A stretch of 10,360 bases of DNA from Holosporales bacterium (GTDB lineage: Bacteria; Pseudomonadota; Alphaproteobacteria; Caedimonadales; UBA9215). Shown in pieces: positions 5,346-10,360 of this stretch. Under the pieces are notes generated by a model. That model saw only the letters and a program-made list of their open reading frames with translations, made no database searches and was not told where the DNA came from. Each line of letters opens with the position of its first letter. The first letter of the stretch is position 1. Made by a program: the position numbers and the translations under genes. Location: NCBI GenBank assembly GCA_003503995.1, contig DOCA01000040.1, forward strand, positions 1-10,360. The letters run 5' to 3'.

Positions 5346-6407
5346 ATGAAAGAACCTGAACTGCTTGCAAACGAAAAGATTGATTTATCCCTCAGCCCTC
5401 ATCCAATGGCATTCTCCAGTCATTATTTCGTTGCGGTCCTTTTGCTCGTCTGGTCTTTGGCATCCTATTATTTTTTGACTAGGCAGGATCCTTCAGCCCC
5501 CCTCGCTTACGAGAGCTTTCTCAAGCCATCTCTCCATACCTACCTTTGGATTTGGATCGGAGGAACTCTAGGTTTTGGAGTAATAATAAGCATCCTTACA
5601 ATCAGATGGAGACACCTTTTTGTCTACGTGTTTTACCTTCTGGTTGGATTAGGTATTGTTTACTATGGGAAAATATATGATATAAAGGTTATTTTCATCT
5701 ACTCCCTATTTGCAACTTTAATAGGAATTGGTTGGGTTGAACTATCCAGGCGTTCTCACCAGTTTTTCCTCACCAATCAAAGACTTTTACTCCGAGGTGG
5801 AATAGCTGGTAAGCATGAAAGATCTCTATCTTATGAAAACATAAGTGATATAGGAAGCCGCCAATCTGCTGTGGGGAGGATGTTCGATTACGGCAGTATC
5901 ACTCCAATAACTATTTCTGGATTTGGTCTGGGAACCGATCAGACGACCGCGGGTGGCTTGTATAGTCCTAAGATAGTCAGCAAGATTCCAATCCTAAACC
6001 GCTTTTTGGCTTTCTTTGGCGGTGGGAAAACCGTTCAAGCCGCAAGGGCAAGAAGTTTTTACGAACTGTACGGCGTTCATCCATATGGCAAAGTAAGCGG
6101 CTTGCTGCAACAAAAGGTTCATGAGTTTTCAGGAAGCATTCGATCCGGCAAATCGTTGGATGTTCAAACCCAAATCTTAGAAGAGCTCAGGAAGAAAGAT
6201 AAGGAGCGGGAGAGCTTAGAGCTTGAAGAGTTGAGAAGGAGAAAAGAGTTGGAAGCACTTAGAAAGATGGAGAAAGAGAAAGAAATTTTGGGAGAGATAA
6301 CAGAGAAAGAACTAGAATTGAGAAAGTTGATCAAAAGAAAGGAAGAAATCGAACTAGAAAAGCTAAGGAAAGAAAAAGAGCTCGAAGAATTGGGAAAGGG
6401 AAGGTAA
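5346..6407 (+). CDS. Membrane protein with bacterial-PH domain and C-terminal coiled coil
   Basis: A 353-residue integral membrane protein of unknown role. Four hydrophobic segments lie at about 25-45, 66-86, 89-107 and 113-132. A cytoplasmic PH-like domain (bPH2 type) follows: RRSHQFFLTNQRLLLRGG (135-152), LSYENISDIGSRQSAVGRMF (161-180), then DYGSITPITISGFG. This matches the family pattern of TNxRL, a GI turn, an IxDI strand and the QSxxGRxFxYG motif. Residues 275-350 are a continuous highly charged helix, almost entirely Glu, Lys, Arg and Leu with heptad-like leucines, a long coiled coil. Proteins with this PH domain are usually single or double units anchored by a few helices; the tail may recruit a partner. 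The start has GGTGA four bases upstream. The divergent neighbour also looks PH-like. Confidence 0.75.
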   Translation: MKEPELLANEKIDLSLSPHPMAFSSHYFVAVLLLVWSLASYYFLTRQDPSAPLAYESFLKPSLHTYLWIWIGGTLGFGVIISILTIRWRHLFVYVFYLLVGLGIVYYGKIYDIKVIFIYSLFATLIGIGWVELSRRSHQFFLTNQRLLLRGGIAGKHERSLSYENISDIGSRQSAVGRMFDYGSITPITISGFGLGTDQTTAGGLYSPKIVSKIPILNRFLAFFGGGKTVQAARARSFYELYGVHPYGKVSGLLQQKVHEFSGSIRSGKSLDVQTQILEELRKKDKERESLELEELRRRKELEALRKMEKEKEILGEITEKELELRKLIKRKEEIELEKLRKEKELEELGKGR

Positions 6408-6651
6408 GGCAAAAGATTCTGGGAGACTTAATTTTCTGGGATCAGATGCATACCAGATAGGCCAAACAGAAGCAAACCATAAAAAATTTTTAGACCGAAA
6501 AAATTCAATAGGATTAGAGGAATAAGATGGTGAACCCTCCCCAGCAGGATCATGTAAAGGATTTTTAAATTAAACGAGTGGGTTAAATGAGAGGCAAAGG
6601 ACAATTTCTGTTCATAGTTTCATCCAATGAGAAAGCACCAGGTTGCTTATC
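6408..6651. other. Mostly non-coding stretch between the PH-domain gene and coaBC
   Basis: This stretch separates the 3' ends of two convergent genes. I see no long gene. It holds a BRE/TATA-like element with a 23-codon ORF on the + strand and a 41-codon hydrophobic ORF on the minus strand (6428-6553), which lacks a ribosome binding site. Confidence 0.6.
6556..6568 (+). promoter_or_regulatory. BRE/TATA-like promoter AAAGGATTTTTAA
   Basis: Identical in 13 bases to the element before the DUF357 gene. Its TATA part is centred near 6565, predicting a start site near 6590, within a few bases of the ATG of a 23-codon ORF at 6587. It could drive a micro-peptide or an RNA antisense to the 3' end of coaBC. 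Confidence 0.35.
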
Positions 6652-6658
6652 CTATTGA
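6587..6658 (+). CDS. Possible leaderless 23-residue ORF
   Basis: The product begins MRGKGQFLFIVSSNEK and matches nothing I recognise. The only support is the promoter-like element about 22 bases upstream; there is no ribosome binding site. It overlaps the end of coaBC by seven bases on the opposite strand. It may be a gene remnant or chance. Confidence 0.15.
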   Translation: MRGKGQFLFIVSSNEKAPGCLSY

Positions 6659-7854
6659 ACCTTCTCTCTTCTGGTGATGACATCAAATATAAACCCAGCA
6701 AGCACAGATTTTTTCGCTTTTGCTTTCCGGATATTTCCCTCTCTATCAATTATCTTTATTTCTGTCTCATCTGAGCCAAAAGCTGACAACGGATTTGCAA
6801 CTATAAAGTCCATTCCAACTTCTCTAAGTTTTTCTTTCGCTCTTCTTACCATATCTTTCGGTTCAGCCTTAAACCCAACTAGGATAGCGTCCTTTGCTTC
6901 TTCTCTTATTAAATCTATTATTTTTGGGATACGCTCAAACCTCAGAGTTATTGCTTCCTTATCTGATGGAATTTTGCCTTTCATCCTTTGAGGTTTGTAA
7001 TCAATGACTGCTGCACAATCGACTATAAAGTCAAATTTGCTTGATTGTTTCACCAATCCGATAAGATCTGCAGATGTTTCAAAGCCAACGGTGGGGATCC
7101 AACTTGGGGGTTCAACAATTGATTTTCCATACCACAGTTCAGTAATTGCTCCTCTTTCATAAGCTGATTTTGCGAGTTCCACAGCCAATTTTCCAGAGGA
7201 ACGATTTGTGACAAAGCGGATATCATCTATCGCTTCTTGGGTATTTCCCCCTATAACAAGCACCTTTTTATCGATTAGATCCTTTTTTCCTATTTCTCTT
7301 AGTACCTCCGCAACAATTTCCTCCTTCTCTGGCAGCTTTGCCGTCCTTTCTTTAATCACAGGATCGATAAATTTTACCCCCATTTTCTTGCATCGTTTGA
7401 TGTTTTCTATCAATTGGGGATGCTTGTACATTGATCTGTGCATAGCAGGAACAATAAGCACAGGTATTCTCGAACCAATCGCCGTGGTTGCAAAAGTTGT
7501 AACTGGAGTATCGTCTATACCTAAAGCAATCTTTGAAATGGTGTTTGCCGTTGCTGGCGCAATGAGCAGCAAATCTGCTTTTTCTTTTTTCTCTCCACAC
7601 AGTGAAACGTGCTCTGCTCTTCCTGTCAGCTCTGTTATTGGCTTGTTTCCTGTGGCAAATTCTAACGCATTTGGATGCAAGATTTTTTGAGCTTTTTCAC
7701 TCATAACCGGAATCACATCTGCTCCCTGTCTTATCAGCTCTCTCGCCAGTTTTATTGTTTCGCAAGCTGCAATGCTACCAGTTACGCCTAACACAATTCG
7801 CTTTCCTTTAAGCTTTTCTGATTTCACGCAATATAAATCTTGAGATGGATGCAT
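6652..7854 (-). CDS. coaBC: Bifunctional phosphopantothenoylcysteine decarboxylase / phosphopantothenate-cysteine ligase
   Basis: Catalyses two steps of coenzyme A synthesis: ligation of 4'-phosphopantothenate with cysteine (CoaB, C-terminal half), and FMN-dependent decarboxylation to 4'-phosphopantetheine (CoaC, N-terminal half). The CoaC part (about 15-190) has GVTGSIAACE (23-32), the active-site histidine in EHVSL (H82), the FMN-binding APATANTISK (99-108) and PAMHRSMYKHP (136-146). In that last motif the usual Asn of PxMNxxMW is a His, which I believe is common in archaea. The CoaB part (195-400) has RFVTNRSSGK (213-222), AAVIDYKP (281-288), KGK (292-294) and ANPLSAFGSDE (353-363). The N-terminal MHPS start fits archaeal relatives. 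A TATA box 24-25 bases upstream predicts a leaderless mRNA. The length of 400 residues is typical. The gene stands alone. Confidence 0.95.
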   Translation of the reverse strand: MHPSQDLYCVKSEKLKGKRIVLGVTGSIAACETIKLARELIRQGADVIPVMSEKAQKILHPNALEFATGNKPITELTGRAEHVSLCGEKKEKADLLLIAPATANTISKIALGIDDTPVTTFATTAIGSRIPVLIVPAMHRSMYKHPQLIENIKRCKKMGVKFIDPVIKERTAKLPEKEEIVAEVLREIGKKDLIDKKVLVIGGNTQEAIDDIRFVTNRSSGKLAVELAKSAYERGAITELWYGKSIVEPPSWIPTVGFETSADLIGLVKQSSKFDFIVDCAAVIDYKPQRMKGKIPSDKEAITLRFERIPKIIDLIREEAKDAILVGFKAEPKDMVRRAKEKLREVGMDFIVANPLSAFGSDETEIKIIDREGNIRKAKAKKSVLAGFIFDVITRREKVQ

Positions 7855-7874
7855 ATTTTCTAATCAAGCTATAG

Positions 7875-7882
7875 ATTTTAAT
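7875..7882 (-). promoter_or_regulatory. TATA box of coaBC
   Basis: On the minus strand this reads ATTAAAAT, preceded by purines, centred near 7878. The predicted start site falls at or within two bases of the ATG at 7854. No Shine-Dalgarno site is present, so leaderless translation is expected. Confidence 0.55.
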
Positions 7883-8125
7883 CTTTTTGCAGGAATCGAT
7901 TTATTAGAAGCTAATTTTTGAATCAAAACTCTCCTATTAAGCAATCAAAATTACTCAAAAAATTCATAACTAATTTGACACTTACCGTTGTTTACCCACC
8001 TGAGGGCTTAAGACTCCACGTGCTGAGCAATGTTTCGAACCAAATTCTGGGTATTTTTGGTGATTTTGTGTGGAAATTCGAGGATAAAAGCCTGAGTTTG
8101 AGGTGGTAAAACCCAAAAAATAGCC

Positions 8126-8198
8126 AAGTGGCAAATTGGGTCTGGGCACTTTTTCAGTGCTCAACCAGCCTGAAAAAGGTTAAGTGGCGAAGTTAGGG
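8126..8198 (+). repeat. Two near-identical repeats AAGTGGCxAA(x)TTxGGG flanking a hairpin
   Basis: The left copy is AAGTGGCAAATTGGG (8126-8140) and the right copy AAGTGGCGAAGTTAGGG (8182-8198). They are direct repeats, 41 bases apart, one on each side of the stem-loop at 8149-8178. The left copy is also centred on a GCCA-AG-TGGC dyad. They may be protein-binding sites. Confidence 0.4.
8149..8178. other. Strong stem-loop
   Basis: CTTTTTCAG (8149-8157) pairs perfectly with CTGAAAAAG (8170-8178). After one bulged T the stem continues with GCT/AGC around the five-base loop CAACC, giving 12 pairs in all. An alternative, mutually exclusive hairpin pairs GGGCACT (8144-8150) with AGTGCTC (8156-8162). 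ACCCAA (8111-8116) can also pair with TTGGGT (8136-8141) just upstream. This may be part of a structured RNA or a DNA dyad. Confidence 0.5.
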
Positions 8199-8297
8199 AG
8201 TAAACCTGTGCTCTGGATTCTCGAGATCCTTTTCCCTGCTCGGCAACTGCTCAGGAATGTAGGAGATCTCCAGCTTGGTGGTAGGGACCGCACTGAG
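8193..8297 (-). pseudogene. 34-codon fragment resembling the Orc1/Cdc6 N-terminus
   Basis: The open frame lies between two stops and has no start codon. It reads as a sensible peptide containing KLEISYIPEQLPSREKDLE. Archaeal Orc1/Cdc6 replication initiators have a conserved segment of the form YxPxxLPHRExxL before their Walker A motif, and this fragment fits except for Ser in place of His. No Walker A sequence (GxxGTGKT) is found downstream in any of the three frames. Its GC-rich codons differ from the AT-rich surroundings, in keeping with a relic or a transferred piece. The match is short, so confidence is modest. Confidence 0.35.
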
Positions 8298-8339
8298 CTA
8301 AATTTTTTATGTCACTTATGCACTAAACAACATTTCTCT

Positions 8340-9245
8340 TTACATTGTACGTCCTCTTGTCGCTCTTAGACCAGCAGATTGAATGATCTCTATCACCTTG
8401 TTTACTTCTTGAGAAGAGACCTCCTCGAAGTCGTGAAATGGATTTTTCATTCCAAGCATTTCATATTTGCTCTCTCCTAAAGCATGAAAAGGTTCAACAT
8501 CTATACATTCTATGCCAAGAGATTTTGTGAACTCAATTGTCTTCTTTATATTTTCCTCGGAATCGTTGATCCCTTTAATAAGAGGCAATGATATCCTCAT
8601 TTTGCATTTTTTAGCCATCAATTTTGCATTTTCAATTATTAATTCATTTGAAACCCCGGTGTAGTCTTTATGCATTATTGGATCCATGTGTTTAAGATCA
8701 AGAAGAACAAGATCAACATTTTCAAGAACTTGCTTCACATGTTCTGGTTTTGCATATCCGGAGCTATCCAAAACAGTGTGTATTCCTTTTTTATGACAGA
8801 GTTTAAGAATTCTAGAAACAAAATGCGGTTGAAATAGTGGCTCACCGCCAGATATCGTTGCACCTCCACCCGACTTTTTATAAAAAACGATATCCTTCTC
8901 TATTTCCCTCACCACATCCTCAGATGTCACTATTCTTCCAACGGTAACCAGTGCACCAGAATTGCATGCTTCCACACATTTCATACAAAGTGTACAACGG
9001 TCTCTATCGATTTTGTAATTCTTATTCATAGTTATTGCGTCAATAGGACACGCTTTTATACAGTCCCCAAATTCTTTGCATGATATTGCTTTAAAATATA
9101 TCTGCGGGTATGGTTCCCATGTTTCGGGACTGCTACACCACGTACATCTCAACGGACAACCTTTAACGAATATTGTGGTTCTTATACCGGGACCATCATG
9201 AATAGCATATCTTTTTATCTCCGTTATGATACCCGTAGTCTGCAT
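8340..9245 (-). CDS. Glycyl-radical enzyme activase (radical SAM, PflA/HpdA-like)
   Basis: A 301-residue radical SAM enzyme that installs the glycyl radical on a partner enzyme of the pyruvate formate-lyase/diol dehydratase/decarboxylase group. The N-terminal RYAIHDGPGIRTTIFVKGCP precedes the CxxxCxxC cluster motif (C30, C34, C37). The SAM-binding GGEP motif is at 133-136. Between them is the ferredoxin-like insert found in activases other than plain PflA. Its second cluster motif is complete (C84, C87, C90, C94). The first shows only C56, C62 and C66, with Phe at 59 where the second cysteine of CxxCxxCxxxCP is expected. The start has GGAG 11 bases upstream. A PreA-like flavoprotein lies 114 bases upstream on the same strand. 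The substrate enzyme is not in the window, so the pathway is unknown. Confidence 0.92.
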   Translation of the reverse strand: MQTTGIITEIKRYAIHDGPGIRTTIFVKGCPLRCTWCSSPETWEPYPQIYFKAISCKEFGDCIKACPIDAITMNKNYKIDRDRCTLCMKCVEACNSGALVTVGRIVTSEDVVREIEKDIVFYKKSGGGATISGGEPLFQPHFVSRILKLCHKKGIHTVLDSSGYAKPEHVKQVLENVDLVLLDLKHMDPIMHKDYTGVSNELIIENAKLMAKKCKMRISLPLIKGINDSEENIKKTIEFTKSLGIECIDVEPFHALGESKYEMLGMKNPFHDFEEVSSQEVNKVIEIIQSAGLRATRGRTM

Positions 9246-9263
9246 TTTCCTGTTTTCTCCAAT

Positions 9264-9273
9264 TTCAATTGAA
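9264..9273. repeat. Ten-base palindrome before the activase gene
   Basis: TTCAATTGAA is a perfect palindrome about 20 bases upstream of the activase ATG. It could be a regulator site; palindromes of this length and composition also arise by chance. Confidence 0.2.
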
Positions 9274-9359
9274 GTATGCTTAAACTTCTTCTCATCCTTC
9301 TATTCCCCGAGACATATCTTATCTTCAACCACAAAGAAGTGCTAAAACCTACCAATACC

Positions 9360-10360
9360 TTATTCTTTATCCCATTCCTTAAACTTTGCTGTTCCTCTGC
9401 CGTTCCAGATCTCCTCCCCGGTTTTTCTTTCAATTAGGGTTATGGCATTTTCAGGACATGCCCCTACGCACATACCACAACCCATACAATACTTGTCATT
9501 GACTTTGTTACTCTTTTCTTTATCCACAGTTATTGCATTGTATGGACACATTCTCTCACAAATCAGGCATCCGGTACATTTTTTCATGTCGAACTTTGGC
9601 ATCAAGGAAGAAGGCAAAACCCAAGGTGAAATAATCTCCTTTTCCCTTGGCAAATCTCTGATGAATTTTATCTGCTCCTTCACGATTCCTCTAAATTCCT
9701 CTGTAGACTTGTATCCTTTCTCGTCACAATATTTATTTAAACCATCGATTATTCCTTTAAGCACACTTGAACCCTTAAAATATTTTGCAGAAGATACTTG
9801 TACAATAGGGCATCCAGCCATCACATATCTTATGGCATCTTCATAATTCCATATTCCACCACAACCTAAAACAGGGATTTTTAAAGACGTTGTAAGCTCT
9901 AACACTTTTGCCAATGAGAATGGTAGAAAATCCCGTGTTAAATATCCACAACAAGCAGGAGTGCCATAAAAACTACCGGTTTCATGATCGATAAAAATAC
10001 CATAGAGGGCGTTATTTGCTGTAACAGCATCCGCACCAGCTTTTTGAACACCAAACCCGACATCCGTAATAGCAGCTAAAGGAGTCATTTTTGGTATCAC
10101 TGGAATATCTACCACTTCCTTAACCCACCTTGTCACTCTGGCTGCTTTTTCGGGATCGACTCCCATAGAAGCTGCAACTTTAATCTGCTCTGGCTGTCCA
10201 AATACCCCATGTGGTCCTCCTATATCCAACTCTAATGCCTCTGCCCCCATTGCCTCTTGATCTTTTGCTACTCTTTGCCAACTTTCCTTATCCTCACCTG
10301 TTTCAGCACCTTTTCCTGCGATATTAACAATTACCCTAACATCACATTCTTTACACTTTT
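9360..10360 (-). CDS. PreA-like dihydroorotate/dihydropyrimidine dehydrogenase-family protein with 2x[4Fe-4S] (5' end outside window)
   Basis: The frame is open to the right edge, so the N-terminus is missing; about 333 residues are visible. The body is an FMN-binding TIM barrel of the DHOD/DPD type: VIVNIAG, then WQRVAKDQEAMGAEALELDIGG in two parts, IPVIPKMTP, a GADAVTANNALYG strand, PVLGCGGIW and GCPIVQVSSA. Two ferredoxin motifs follow, CTGCLICERMCP (about 9548-9583) and CMGCGMCVGACP (about 9455-9490). This matches the C-terminus of PreA and of dihydropyrimidine dehydrogenase. The segment where mammalian DPD has its catalytic cysteine (LACGQDP) here reads VAASMGVDP, and SCPHG is GGPHG, so the substrate may differ. 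The activase gene follows after 114 bases on the same strand. Confidence 0.85.
   Translation of the reverse strand, partial: KCKECDVRVIVNIAGKGAETGEDKESWQRVAKDQEAMGAEALELDIGGPHGVFGQPEQIKVAASMGVDPEKAARVTRWVKEVVDIPVIPKMTPLAAITDVGFGVQKAGADAVTANNALYGIFIDHETGSFYGTPACCGYLTRDFLPFSLAKVLELTTSLKIPVLGCGGIWNYEDAIRYVMAGCPIVQVSSAKYFKGSSVLKGIIDGLNKYCDEKGYKSTEEFRGIVKEQIKFIRDLPREKEIISPWVLPSSLMPKFDMKKCTGCLICERMCPYNAITVDKEKSNKVNDKYCMGCGMCVGACPENAITLIERKTGEEIWNGRGTAKFKEWDKE

Larger units (their letters stand above)
7886..8339. other. Long gap without an intact gene, structured and with a possible gene fragment
   Basis: The left part (to about 7980) is AT-rich. The right part is richer in GC than its flanks and contains a strong hairpin, paired repeats and an Orc1/Cdc6-like coding fragment, each listed separately. 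Open frames of about 60 codons on both strands lack ribosome binding sites and recognisable content. The region could be a decayed gene, an RNA gene or a replication or regulatory region. Confidence 0.5.

Noticed and set aside
6164..6412. Serine/leucine-rich minus strand frame
   Set aside because: It is an antisense shadow of the charged coiled-coil tail of the PH-domain protein.
7918..8109. 63-codon + strand frame starting with TTG
   Set aside because: There is no ribosome binding site or convincing promoter, the start is a TTG, and the product resembles nothing. Opposite-strand frames of similar length overlap it.
7982..8164. 60-codon minus strand frame in the gap
   Set aside because: There is no ribosome binding site. 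Its composition is unlike a folded protein and it overlaps the hairpin and repeat region.
8025..8305. tRNA-like patches on the minus strand (TAGCTCAGTG and GGTTCGAA)
   Set aside because: The flanking bases do not form acceptor, D, anticodon and T stems in any consistent cloverleaf, and the spacing is too long.
8184..8369. 61-codon + strand frame
   Set aside because: It lies antisense to the Orc1/Cdc6-like fragment and the activase 3' end, and has no translation signals.
9224..9433. 69-codon minus strand frame between PreA-like and activase genes
   Set aside because: It overlaps the ferredoxin-containing end of the PreA-like gene and the activase start in another frame. Its product is low in plausibility.

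Overview
The window looks like part of an archaeal chromosome. DUF357 is an archaeal family, the CoaBC protein is of the archaeal bifunctional type, and the 8-oxoguanine glycosylase is of the archaeal Ogg2 type. Several genes have a TATA box about 25 bases upstream of the start codon and no Shine-Dalgarno site (leaderless). Genes inside transcription units carry strong GGAGGTGAT-type sites. The mix of an Ogg2, a glycyl-radical activase and a PreA-like oxidoreductase suits an anaerobic archaeon. A Bathyarchaeia-like lineage is possible, but this is a weak guess.

Left part (1-2700): an aspartate/glutamate racemase-family gene and a DUF357 gene read rightward. Facing them is a leftward unit of an XRE-type repressor and a DUF2178 four-helix membrane protein. 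That unit is preceded by a string of very small ORFs with good ribosome binding sites, the longest a 59-residue protein with a CxxC motif. A tRNA-binding OB-fold protein (MetRS-beta/CsaA type) follows on the + strand from its own promoter.

Middle (2700-6650): a leftward base-excision-repair cluster holds an AlkA-type HhH-GPD glycosylase, an Ogg2 glycosylase/lyase, and just before ogg2 a 41-codon ORF resembling the N-terminus of the unrelated AAG/MPG 3-methyladenine glycosylase. Upstream of these is an unrecognised 195-residue protein with PH/GRAM-like strand patterns. It is divergent from a membrane protein with a bacterial-PH domain and a long C-terminal coiled coil. The shared intergenic region carries a perfect tandem 9-base repeat at the predicted transcription start of the membrane-protein gene. 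A short, mostly non-coding stretch follows (6408-6651).

Right part (6652-10360): coaBC (coenzyme A synthesis) reads leftward from a leaderless promoter. Between it and the next gene lie 485 bases without a convincing intact gene. They hold a strong hairpin between two near-identical repeats and a 34-codon fragment that resembles the N-terminus of Orc1/Cdc6. The window ends with two leftward iron-sulfur genes: a glycyl-radical-enzyme activase, and a 5'-truncated PreA-like flavoprotein with two C-terminal [4Fe-4S] motifs. The glycyl radical enzyme that the activase would serve is not in the window.
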